64,000 nucleotides of DNA. Origin: Pedobacter ureilyticus. Its GTDB lineage: Bacteria; Bacteroidota; Bacteroidia; Sphingobacteriales; Sphingobacteriaceae. Positions within the stretch are counted from its first letter, which is position 1. Each line of letters starts with the position of its first letter. Below, in pieces: positions 35,378 through 43,613 of this stretch. The translations under genes and the position numbers were made by a program. The DNA is taken from assembly GCF_005925345.1 (NCBI RefSeq), contig NZ_SSHJ01000015.1, positions 1 to 64,000 of the forward strand, written 5' to 3'. The notes beneath the pieces are model-generated. The model was not told the DNA's origin and made no database searches. It worked only from the letters and a program-made list of their open reading frames with translations.

Positions 35378-35713
35378 ATGCAAAGCGAATTATTTCAAAT
35401 AGAGACAGAAACAACCTGGGAAGATTTAGGTAACGGAGTGCAGCGTAAAATTTACGGTCATGATGATCAAATCATGTTAGTAAAAGCAAAGTTTGAAGCT
35501 GGAGCCATTGGCCCATTGCATGAGCATTACCACGTGCAGGTTACCTATGTAGAAAGTGGCGTTTTCGAAATGACCATTGGCGATGAGAAAAAGATCATTA
35601 GAAAAGGAGATGGTTACTACGTGCCACCTCACGCAGTACACGGTTGCGTATGTATTGAGCCAGGCATTTTAATTGATGTTTTTGCTCCTCACAGAGAAGA
35701 TTTTATAAAGTAA
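35378..35713 (+). CDS. kdgF: KdgF-type cupin
   Basis: This 111-residue single-domain cupin has metal-site residues visible in GPLHEHYHVQVTYVESG (H-x-H, then Q/E) and PPHAVHGCVC (second cupin motif histidine). KdgF converts the 4,5-unsaturated monouronate released by lyases into its linear 4-deoxy-L-erythro-5-hexoseulose uronate (DEH) form. Length and lack of a signal peptide fit a cytoplasmic KdgF. It sits between the PL17 lyase and the transport and reductase genes. Confidence 0.9.
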   Translation: MQSELFQIETETTWEDLGNGVQRKIYGHDDQIMLVKAKFEAGAIGPLHEHYHVQVTYVESGVFEMTIGDEKKIIRKGDGYYVPPHAVHGCVCIEPGILIDVFAPHREDFIK

Positions 35714-35808
35714 AAGCCTCCCTCTGTCCCCCTCGAAGAGGGGCATAAGCAAAATGCTTAAGCGTCCAGTGTCTTTCTTTGGAGGGAGAATTAAAGAAGG
35801 AGGAGATA

Positions 35809-36696
35809 ATGTTAAAAAGAATTACGATGAAAAAATTAATAATCAGCTGCTTTTTGATGGCGGCAATGAGCGTTGCTCAGGCACAAGAAACTACAGAATT
35901 TAAAAAAGTAACCTATCCAACTGGATTTTCTGAACAGTTAAATGTGGTTTATACTAAAGCTGGCGATTGGGAAGGGAAGATGGATTTGTACTTGCCGCCG
36001 AAAGAAAAAGGACCGTCTCCAATTGTGATTAATATTCACGGTGGTGGTTTTAATAAAGGTGTTAAGGAATCGCAAACTGGTTTCAACTCTTTTTTTAAAA
36101 ATGGTTACGCTGTAGCTAATATTGCCTATCGCTTGGTACAAGTTGCACCAGCGCCTGCTGCGGTAGAAGATACACGTTGCGCTTTAATTTATCTCATTAA
36201 AAATGCGAAAGCTTTAAATATCGACCCTAATAAAATTGTGATTATGGGAGGTTCTGCTGGTGGTCATTTAGCTTTAATGGGCGGTTTGTTAGGTAACGAT
36301 ACCAAATTTGATGGTAATTGTCCGGGTGTTAAAGACGTAAAAGTGGCAGCTATTATTGATAAATATGGCATTACACATATTGGAGGCTGGAAAAGCCGTT
36401 CGGCCACTTGGTGGTTGGGCGACAGAGCTAACGACCAAAAATTTATCGAGTCGGTTTCTCCGTTATATCAAGTGAAGAAAACCAGTCCGCCGGTATTTAT
36501 TGTACATGGCGATGCCGATCCAGTAGTGCCGTACCAGCAATCGGTAGATTTAAAGAAAAAGTTAGACGAATTTGGCGTTAAAAACGAGTTTATGACTGTA
36601 GAAGGAGGTGAGCATGGCAAATTTCCTAAAGAGAAAAATTCTGAGTTAAATGCGGCTATCATTAATTTCTTAAAAGAATTAGGTATTCATAAATAA
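35809..36696 (+). CDS. Exported alpha/beta-hydrolase esterase
   Basis: The start is ATG 35809, preceded at 6-11 bp by AAGGAGGAG, an unusually strong Shine-Dalgarno for this lineage; ATG 35827 (MKKLIISC) is the alternative. A signal peptide ends at about VAQAQ. The serine hydrolase core shows the oxyanion HGGGF, the nucleophile GGSAGG, the acid in HGDADPVVPY and the histidine in GGEHGKF. It belongs with acetyl-xylan-esterase/BD-FAE-like carbohydrate esterases. With the SASA enzyme of block A it gives the locus two predicted deacylating enzymes. Confidence 0.88.
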   Translation: MLKRITMKKLIISCFLMAAMSVAQAQETTEFKKVTYPTGFSEQLNVVYTKAGDWEGKMDLYLPPKEKGPSPIVINIHGGGFNKGVKESQTGFNSFFKNGYAVANIAYRLVQVAPAPAAVEDTRCALIYLIKNAKALNIDPNKIVIMGGSAGGHLALMGGLLGNDTKFDGNCPGVKDVKVAAIIDKYGITHIGGWKSRSATWWLGDRANDQKFIESVSPLYQVKKTSPPVFIVHGDADPVVPYQQSVDLKKKLDEFGVKNEFMTVEGGEHGKFPKEKNSELNAAIINFLKELGIHK

Positions 36697-36841
36697 TTTT
36701 AGGAGGGACGTATTTTCGACTGAAGCAAAGCGAAATGGAGAACCAAAGCTATGCCAAGCAAAATCTTTGGATTTGATTTTCTAAACCATAGTTAAACTTA
36801 TAGATTCTCCCAACGGTCGAAATGACGGCTTAACTAAAACA

Positions 36842-37864
36842 TTGCAAATGCAAAAAATCTTCAACATATATTTGGTTATGGTCGCTATTGCTATCTCAGC
36901 TTTAACTGAGGTGGGATATGCAATACGACCTTTTTCATCTGAAAAACCAATTATAGTAGCAAATAGCAGCCAATTAAAAAGAGCTTTGGCAACGGCTAAG
37001 CCCGGAGATTCTATCATCTTAAAAGATGGTGTTTACGAAGGTAAATTTGTAATCGAACCTAACGCAAGTGGAACAGAAAAAGAACCTATTGTACTTGCAG
37101 GAGGCAGAAATGCAATTTTAGATGCTGGAAGTATAGCAACTGGTTATGTACTATCCTTAAAAGCCAATTATTGGAAATTGAAAGGATTTACCTTGAAAAA
37201 TGGTTTAAAAGGATTAGTAACCGATGGAGCAAATTACAATGTGATAGATGGCATTTTTGTTACCCAATTAGGCGAAGAGGGGATTCATTTCAGAACTTTT
37301 AGTAAACATAACATTGTTAAAAACTCAGAAGTAACCCATACGGGTAAGAAGAGGCCTGGTTTTGGTGAAGCCATTTATATCGGATCTGCTAAAAATAATT
37401 GGGGAAAATATACCGATGGAAAGCCAGACCAATGCGACTCGAACCAAGTATTAAACAACAAATTGGGACCTTTTGTTACTGCCGAGTGTATCGATATAAA
37501 AGAAGGTACCACTGGCGGAATTGTTAGTGGAAATACTTTCGAAGCGCAAGGAATTACTGGCGAAAATAGTGCAGATAGCTGGATGGATATCAAAGGAAAC
37601 CATTATCTGATAGAAAACAACATAGGCCACAACACACAACCTTCAGTTTTATTAGATGGTTACCAAGTTAACTGTGCTTACGAAGGTTGGGGTTCTTACA
37701 ACATCTTTAAAAATAACGTCAGTAATGTAAACGCTGATGGCTACGGGATAAACATCAAACTTAAAAGTAGCAATGGTATTACGGTTGGTAACATAGTTTA
37801 CGATAATAACAAAGTACAAAATGCTGCCAAGGGCACTACCAATATCAAACTAACTAAAAAATAA
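36842..37864 (+). CDS. Orphan right-handed beta-helix protein, lyase candidate
   Basis: This 340-residue protein has a signal peptide (about 1-27) followed by a parallel beta-helix: ILKDGVYEGKFVI, then IVLAGGRNAILDAG, WKLKGFTLKNGLKG, and repeated N/D turns. Its opening resembles the N-termini of the two PL6 enzymes at 47085 and 49435. The IDIKEG strand (K220) recalls the catalytic SIKSG strand of PL6, but the partner RHG strand is missing. Instead a DSWMDIKGN strand (K251) lies 31 residues on. The family is not assigned. Between an esterase and the uronate transporter, a lyase or epimerase acting on alginate is plausible but unproven. Confidence 0.75.
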   Translation: MQMQKIFNIYLVMVAIAISALTEVGYAIRPFSSEKPIIVANSSQLKRALATAKPGDSIILKDGVYEGKFVIEPNASGTEKEPIVLAGGRNAILDAGSIATGYVLSLKANYWKLKGFTLKNGLKGLVTDGANYNVIDGIFVTQLGEEGIHFRTFSKHNIVKNSEVTHTGKKRPGFGEAIYIGSAKNNWGKYTDGKPDQCDSNQVLNNKLGPFVTAECIDIKEGTTGGIVSGNTFEAQGITGENSADSWMDIKGNHYLIENNIGHNTQPSVLLDGYQVNCAYEGWGSYNIFKNNVSNVNADGYGINIKLKSSNGITVGNIVYDNNKVQNAAKGTTNIKLTKK

Positions 37865-37872
37865 TAATAATA

Positions 37873-39153
37873 ATGAAAGTAAAAGGCTTAAGGTGGTGGA
37901 TCATTGCGCTAATTGGATTGGCAACTGTAATCAATTACATAGACAGGAGTGCTATTAATATTCTTTGGCCATATATCTATAAAGAATTTGGCATTGCCGA
38001 TGCCGATAATAAAAGTGCATTAGCTTTAATCACAACCTTTTTTATGATTGCCTACGCATTGGGGCAAACCTTTACAGGCAAACTGATGGATGCCATTGGT
38101 ACTCGTCTTGGCATGACGATATCTATTATTGGCTGGAGTATTTCTATAGCTTTGCATGCTTTTGCGAAATCGTTGTTGTCTTTTAATATTTTTAGGTTTA
38201 TGCTAGGTTTTAGCGAAGCCGGAAACTGGCCAGGGGCTACAAAAAGCAATGCAGAGTGGTTTCCTGCAAAAGAAAGAGGGATTGCGCAAGGTATTTTTGG
38301 TGCTGGTGCATCATTAGGTTCGGTGGTTTCGGCGCCAATTATCGCGGCCTTATACCTAATTTTCGGTTGGAAGATGACCTTTGTGCTCATTGCAGTTTTA
38401 GGTCTGATCTGGATTATCCCCTGGTTGTACATTAATAAAGCTACACCAGACAAGCATCCTTGGATTACCGATGAAGAGCGTGCCCATATTTTGGCAAAAC
38501 CAGAAGTGAAAGAGGCGCAAACTACAGTAGAAGAAGCGCCTGCGTTAACTTGGAGAGAGCTTTTGAAAATTAGAAACACTTGGGGCATCATTACAGGTAG
38601 ATTTTTTATTGACCCAGTTTGGTGGTTGTTTGTAACCTGGCTACCCACTTTTCTGAAAGAACAATTCATGTTCGATATCAAACAAATTGGAGCTTTTACT
38701 TGGGTGCCCTACTTATTTGCCGCTATTGGTAGTTTAGTAGGTGGCTACCATGCTTCGGTTCAAATTAAAAGAGGCGTGGCTGCGGCAAAAGCTCGTAAAA
38801 ATGCCATTGCTGTAGGTAGTGTTATCATGTTGGCTGCATTGATAGCTATTGTGTATCAGTTAGATGGTTTAAAAGAAACACCAATGTTGGCCATGGTATT
38901 AATAGGCTTTACTTTGTTTGGTTTCCAGTATTTAATTGGTAACATCCAAACTTTGCCAAGCGATTATTTTAACGGTAAAAACGTAGGTACGGTAGCCGGA
39001 ATGGGCGGTACAGCTGCAGTTGCAGGTACCTTATTAACTACTTGGGCAGTTCCAGTAATTACCCAAACTAGCTACGTATCTTTCTTTGTGTTGGCTGCTG
39101 TTTTAGTGCCAGTATCATGGTTGTGTATTAAGTATATTTCATCAAAAAACTAA
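37873..39153 (+). CDS. MFS hexuronate-type transporter
   Basis: This 426-residue carrier has about 12 membrane helices. It starts 8 bp after the beta-helix gene. The opening KGLRWWIIALIGLATVINYIDRSAI is characteristic of the anion:cation symporter (ExuT/HexuT) branch, and GFSEAGNWPGATKSNAEWFP is the typical conserved helix 4-5 loop of that branch. Expected cargo is an unsaturated uronate or DEH passing from periplasm to cytoplasm. Confidence 0.9.
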   Translation: MKVKGLRWWIIALIGLATVINYIDRSAINILWPYIYKEFGIADADNKSALALITTFFMIAYALGQTFTGKLMDAIGTRLGMTISIIGWSISIALHAFAKSLLSFNIFRFMLGFSEAGNWPGATKSNAEWFPAKERGIAQGIFGAGASLGSVVSAPIIAALYLIFGWKMTFVLIAVLGLIWIIPWLYINKATPDKHPWITDEERAHILAKPEVKEAQTTVEEAPALTWRELLKIRNTWGIITGRFFIDPVWWLFVTWLPTFLKEQFMFDIKQIGAFTWVPYLFAAIGSLVGGYHASVQIKRGVAAAKARKNAIAVGSVIMLAALIAIVYQLDGLKETPMLAMVLIGFTLFGFQYLIGNIQTLPSDYFNGKNVGTVAGMGGTAAVAGTLLTTWAVPVITQTSYVSFFVLAAVLVPVSWLCIKYISSKN

Positions 39154-39259
39154 GATGAGTTCTGTGCGGATACCTAACGCTAGAACAAGGTTATCGGTAA
39201 GTGTTACCCCGCCGATAAAAATTTAAAACTTTATAAATAAAAATATTAAATAATAAATT

Positions 39260-40012
39260 ATGCGTTTAAAAAACAAAGTAGCGATAGTTTCTGGAGGTTC
39301 TAGAGACATAGGTAGAGCCGTTTCATTACAGTTGGCTAAAGAAGGTGCTAAAGTGGTAGTAAACTATTTCGATAGTAAAGAATTGGCTGATGAAACCTTG
39401 AAGTTAATTCGAGAGGCAGGTGGCGAGGCCATTGCCGTACAAGCTGATATGACTAAAGCCGCAGAAGTTGAAGCTTTAGTAGCCGAAACCAGAAAAGCTT
39501 TTGGCGATGAAATTAACGTTTTGGTAAACGTAGTTGGCGGTTTGGTAGCTCGTAAAACTACCGCAGAAATGGATGAGAATTTTTGGGATTTCGTAATGAA
39601 CGTAAACTTGAAATCGGTGTTTTTAGCAGTAAAATCTGTTTCTCCTTTCATGCCATCAGGTTCTTCAATTGTTAACTTCTCTTCGTTGGCGGCAAGAGAT
39701 GGTGGTGGCCCAGGCGCAAGTGCCTATGCAACTTCTAAAGGTGCCGTAATGACTTACACCCGAGCCTTGGCTAAAGAGTTTGGCCCTAAAGGTATCCGCG
39801 TTAACGCTTTGGCGCCAGGTATGATTGCTACTACTTTCCACGATACCTTTACCAAATCTGAAGTAAGAACTAACGTAGCCAACGCTACAGCACTAAAAAG
39901 AGAAGGCGATGCAAAAGAAGTTGCTGATGTGGTTGCTTATTTAGCTTCTGATGAGTCGAGTTTCTTAACAGGAAATAACATTGACATTAACGGCGGTTTA
40001 GCTTTTTCTTAA
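39260..40012 (+). CDS. Short-chain dehydrogenase, probable DEH reductase
   Basis: This 250-residue SDR has the cofactor loop GGSRDIGRA at about 12-20, the NVVGG strand (counterpart of NNAG), catalytic S-Y-K in FSSLAARDGGGPGASAYATSK, and the C-terminal ALAPGMIATTF loop. In alginate loci SDRs of this kind reduce DEH to 2-keto-3-deoxygluconate. Last gene of block B; no kinase or aldolase for the next steps is in the window. A substrate other than DEH cannot be excluded from sequence alone. Confidence 0.8.
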   Translation: MRLKNKVAIVSGGSRDIGRAVSLQLAKEGAKVVVNYFDSKELADETLKLIREAGGEAIAVQADMTKAAEVEALVAETRKAFGDEINVLVNVVGGLVARKTTAEMDENFWDFVMNVNLKSVFLAVKSVSPFMPSGSSIVNFSSLAARDGGGPGASAYATSKGAVMTYTRALAKEFGPKGIRVNALAPGMIATTFHDTFTKSEVRTNVANATALKREGDAKEVADVVAYLASDESSFLTGNNIDINGGLAFS

Positions 40013-40034
40013 ATAAAGAGATTACTAACGATAA

Positions 40035-40169
40035 AAGAGGCTGTCTCAAAAGTAAAATAATGCCGTCATTCGACGACCAAAGAAGGAGAAAATCTCTTTC
40101 AGAAGCACTTCTGAAGTAGATCTCTCTCTAGCGTTCGAGATGACGAGCGAATTTTTGATACAGCCTCTT
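40035..40169. repeat. Inverted-repeat element, GAGGCTGTnTCAAAA ends
   Basis: The ends AAGAGGCTGTCTCAAAA (40035-40051) and, inverted, AAGAGGCTGTATCAAAA (40153-40169) match at 16 of 17 positions. Inner GTCATTCGA and CGAGATGAC segments form a nested inverted pair. It lies 22 bp after the SDR stop and could also terminate block B. A second copy is at 57294-57491. Confidence 0.65.
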
Positions 40170-40285
40170 ACAATTTTGGCTATTGTTTCATCTCTGGCAA
40201 TGATGAATAAGCTGCCTAAAAAAATCAAACAACCAAATTCATTTTTAAGCTCTCCGCAAAATTTTTAAATAGTTCTACTATTTTT

Positions 40286-40338
40286 TTTGATTACAAATAA
40301 TAATGATATATTTGGTATACCAATTTTTGGTATACCAA
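40286..40338 (+). promoter_or_regulatory. Promoter plus double operator of PUL block C (SusC)
   Basis: TTTG (40286-40289), a 17-bp spacer and TATATTTG (40307-40314) form the promoter. TTGGTATACCAA occurs at 40312-40323 and 40327-40338, 15 bp centre to centre. These two sites equal the UxuR/ExuR consensus core exactly. The position relative to the -7 box is identical to that in blocks A and B. The remaining 380-bp gap upstream holds the repeat element at 40035 and nothing else recognised. Confidence 0.85.
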
Positions 40339-40395
40339 TTTAAAGCTCGAACTGATAAGTTTAAGCAACCTAACCAACATATAAACTGATTTGCT

Positions 40396-43300
40396 ATGAC
40401 ATTAAAAAATTGTGCTAGCAGCGTTGTATTTTTACTGCTTTGCCTATTTTCACTAGGACTAAGTGCGCAAACCGTAAAAATTAAAGGCGTTGTTAGATCT
40501 GAAGATGGACAGGGTATTCCTGGTGTTTCTGTAACCGTAAAAGATACCAATAAAGGTGTATCTACTAACGAAAAAGGTGAATACGAAATTTCGGTTCAGA
40601 AAGGAAAAATCCTAGAATTTAAATCCCTTGGCTATAAGATACACTTGCAAGGTGTAGCCAATGCTACTACCATTAATGTAACCTTGGTAGATGATGTGAG
40701 TGCTATGAATGAAGTGATTGTGGTTGGATATGGTACTCAAAAAAAATCAACCGTAAGTTCGGCGGTAAGTAAATTAGAAAACAAGAACTTAGATGAAATT
40801 CCAACTTCGAGGTTAGATAATGCTTTGATAGGTAAAATAGCAGGCTTAACTGTTCAAAACAATACCTCAGAAGCTGGGGCAGATCCAACCTTGCGGGTAA
40901 GGGGGGCAAGTTCTATTAATGCCAACGCAGATCCTTTGGTGGTAGTAGATGGGCATCCAATTGCAGATGGCCTGGCTTTTATCAACCCTTATGATGTTGA
41001 GTCTATAGAAGTGCTAAAAGATGCGGCCTCATCTGCTATCTATGGTTCTAGAGGTGCTAACGGGGTAATTTTGGTAACCACTAAAAAAGGTGTGGCCGAT
41101 AAGCCAAAGTTTTCTGTAAAATCATTTTATGGAATTAAGGAGGCTTATGAAGTTTACCCAATTTTAACCACTTCGCAGTATACCGAATTGCTTTTTGCAG
41201 AGGCGAAATTGAGAGAGAACGACCCCAGTGTGCCTGCAGCCTCTAAAAATTTGATAAACGCTAACGAAAGGGCAGCCTATATCATCGAAAATCAAATTAG
41301 TGGTTCGCCAACAGATTGGCAGCAGGAATCATTAAGAAATGCCGGTATTTACAACTTGCAACTAAATGTAGCAGGTGGAAAAAAAGACATGAGGTATTAC
41401 GTTTCTGGAAACTTGCAACAAGACCAAGGCGTAATGAAAGATAGCGAAAATAATAAGGGAAATGTGAGGGTAAAATTAGACATCAATCTTTCGCCAAAGC
41501 TCATGTTAAACGTAAATATTAACCCAACTTATACTAAAGTTCAACGTCCAGCACAAAATTTTACTAATTATTATAGGTTTCCGTCGTTTTTGCCAGTTTT
41601 CCATTCGGCATTTACTTCAGCATTCGTTAATCAAAATGCACAATGGGCAAATTTAAGATCGGGCGATTGGGCACAAGCACGCCACTTTACCAACCTTAAT
41701 TATGCCGGCACCATGCCTGATGGTACGTTTTGGCAAAGTACAGGCGCCGTATCTCCTTTTTCATCTACCAACAATACGCCTTTATCTCACGCAGAGCGAG
41801 AAGATAGATTTCAAGAAAGCTATCGTTTTCAATCTGGTACCGATTTAACTTATAATCCTAACAAAAATCTTTCATTTAAGAGTTCGGTAGGTGCATATTA
41901 TTTATCTAGAGAAGATAAAAACTTTATAAGAAGTGAGGCTAGAAAAGATGGCGATGTAAACCAAGCTACCATTACTACCGGAACTACCGTAGATATTTTA
42001 TGGGAAAATACCATGAACTATAAAAAGAACTTTGGTAACCATAATTTCACAGGTTTGTTAGGTTTTACGTTGCAAAGCAATTCTGTAAAAGGTTCGCAGC
42101 AAATTGGTTATAATTTTCCTTCAGATGATTTTAGTACCTTAAATCAGGCCGCCTACTTTGACCAAGCACCAGCCATACCGGTAAACGTGAAAACTGGTTT
42201 GGTTTCTTACCTAGGTCGTGTAAATTACGATTATAAAGGCAAGTACATTGCTACGGCCAGTTTACGTACAGACGAGAGTTCTATTTTTGGTCCAGGTAAC
42301 AGAAGGGGTTGGTTTCCAGCTTTCTCTGCAGGATGGAACATTGCTTCAGAATCGTTTATGAAAGGCTCAAAAAAATGGTTAGAGAACCTTAAAATTAGAG
42401 CAAGTTATGGCGAAACAGGAAATAACCGCATTACTCCATTCTCCTACCTAGATTTATTATTTAGATCTAATTATGTTTTTGGCGAAGGTACAGGTCAAGT
42501 AAATCCAGGGCAATCGCCAAATAATTTGGTAACCTTTGGCCCTAATATCACTTGGGAAACCACGAGGTCAACCAATATTGGTTTAGATGTAGGCTTATTT
42601 AGAAACAAAATTCAGTTAAGCTTAGAATATTACCGCTCAATTACCGATAATCTATTGCTGCAACAGGCGCAACAAGCAATTACCGGATCTGATTCTTTTT
42701 GGACAAACAATGGCAAGATCAGAAATCAAGGTTTCGAAATCGAATTTACTTCTAACAATATCGGTACTAAAAACTTTAATTGGACAACCTCTCTCAACGT
42801 TGCAGCAAACAGAAACAAGCTGTTAAAACTTGGAGGCGATGAGCCGTACTTATTAAACTATGGCGAGCGTAGCGAAATTTATGCTTCTATTGTTGGGCAA
42901 CCCTACGTACAGTTTTTTGGTTACAAAACCGATGGCGTATGGATATCGCAAGACGAAGCGGATGCAGCTGTTGCTGGCGGACAAACCTCGATTTTGCAAG
43001 GTTACTTTGCTGCTGGAGGTGTAAAGTTAAAAGACATCAATGGAGATAATAAAATTGACCTTAGCGATAGGGTGATAATGGGAAATCCTTTTCCAGACTT
43101 TACCTGGGGCTTAACCAATACCATCAGATATAAGAAATTTGATTTGAATATTTTGATGCAAGGTTCGCAAGGCGGTCAGTTAATTAACGGCGATTTATTC
43201 TACAACGAATCGAAAAGACAAAACGAGCGATACATCAAAGATAGGTGGGTAAGTCCGGCTAACCCTGGCGATGGTAAAACACCATACTTTACCAATGGTA

Positions 43301-43602
43301 TTGCCGCAGATTTGTTGCTAACAGATTACGGTGTAGAAAGTGCTACTTACGCCTATCTCAGAAACATCATTGTAGGTTATACCTTACCGGCAAAAGCACT
43401 TAAAAAATTTAATGTAAGTAGCTTAAGGTTGTATGCATCGGTAGATAATGTATTTTTTATTACGGGCAGTTCTTATAGGGGTATTAATCCTGAGGCAAGG
43501 TTAACTTCGGCTTCTTATGCATCGCCTGTGGTGGCTGGTTACCAAAGAGGTGGTTTCCCGGTTAACAGAACATACACTTTTGGTCTTGATTTTAACTTCT
43601 AA
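40396..43602 (+). CDS. susC: SusC-like TonB-dependent outer-membrane transporter
   Basis: This 1068-residue receptor has a signal peptide (about 1-24), a carboxypeptidase-regulatory-like domain (about 27-100, IKGVVRSEDGQGIPGV), a TonB-box-like segment NEVIVVGYGTQKK starting near 105, a plug with LVVVDGHPI and IEVLKDAASSAIYGSRGANGV, and a 22-strand-type barrel ending YTFGLDFNF. It imports oligosaccharides handed over by SusD and starts block C behind the double operator. Its stop overlaps an ATG of the next gene. Confidence 0.95.
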   Translation: MTLKNCASSVVFLLLCLFSLGLSAQTVKIKGVVRSEDGQGIPGVSVTVKDTNKGVSTNEKGEYEISVQKGKILEFKSLGYKIHLQGVANATTINVTLVDDVSAMNEVIVVGYGTQKKSTVSSAVSKLENKNLDEIPTSRLDNALIGKIAGLTVQNNTSEAGADPTLRVRGASSINANADPLVVVDGHPIADGLAFINPYDVESIEVLKDAASSAIYGSRGANGVILVTTKKGVADKPKFSVKSFYGIKEAYEVYPILTTSQYTELLFAEAKLRENDPSVPAASKNLINANERAAYIIENQISGSPTDWQQESLRNAGIYNLQLNVAGGKKDMRYYVSGNLQQDQGVMKDSENNKGNVRVKLDINLSPKLMLNVNINPTYTKVQRPAQNFTNYYRFPSFLPVFHSAFTSAFVNQNAQWANLRSGDWAQARHFTNLNYAGTMPDGTFWQSTGAVSPFSSTNNTPLSHAEREDRFQESYRFQSGTDLTYNPNKNLSFKSSVGAYYLSREDKNFIRSEARKDGDVNQATITTGTTVDILWENTMNYKKNFGNHNFTGLLGFTLQSNSVKGSQQIGYNFPSDDFSTLNQAAYFDQAPAIPVNVKTGLVSYLGRVNYDYKGKYIATASLRTDESSIFGPGNRRGWFPAFSAGWNIASESFMKGSKKWLENLKIRASYGETGNNRITPFSYLDLLFRSNYVFGEGTGQVNPGQSPNNLVTFGPNITWETTRSTNIGLDVGLFRNKIQLSLEYYRSITDNLLLQQAQQAITGSDSFWTNNGKIRNQGFEIEFTSNNIGTKNFNWTTSLNVAANRNKLLKLGGDEPYLLNYGERSEIYASIVGQPYVQFFGYKTDGVWISQDEADAAVAGGQTSILQGYFAAGGVKLKDINGDNKIDLSDRVIMGNPFPDFTWGLTNTIRYKKFDLNILMQGSQGGQLINGDLFYNESKRQNERYIKDRWVSPANPGDGKTPYFTNGIAADLLLTDYGVESATYAYLRNIIVGYTLPAKALKKFNVSSLRLYASVDNVFFITGSSYRGINPEARLTSASYASPVVAGYQRGGFPVNRTYTFGLDFNF

Positions 43603-43613
43603 TGCTATCAATT

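Noticed and set aside
36842-37864. Assigning the orphan beta-helix protein to PL6
   Set aside because: The PL6 arginine strand and the NGGETIRIG block are missing.
38052-38681. 209-codon frame antisense to the MFS transporter
   Set aside because: It mirrors the hydrophobic codons of the transporter; the forward frame has clear family motifs.
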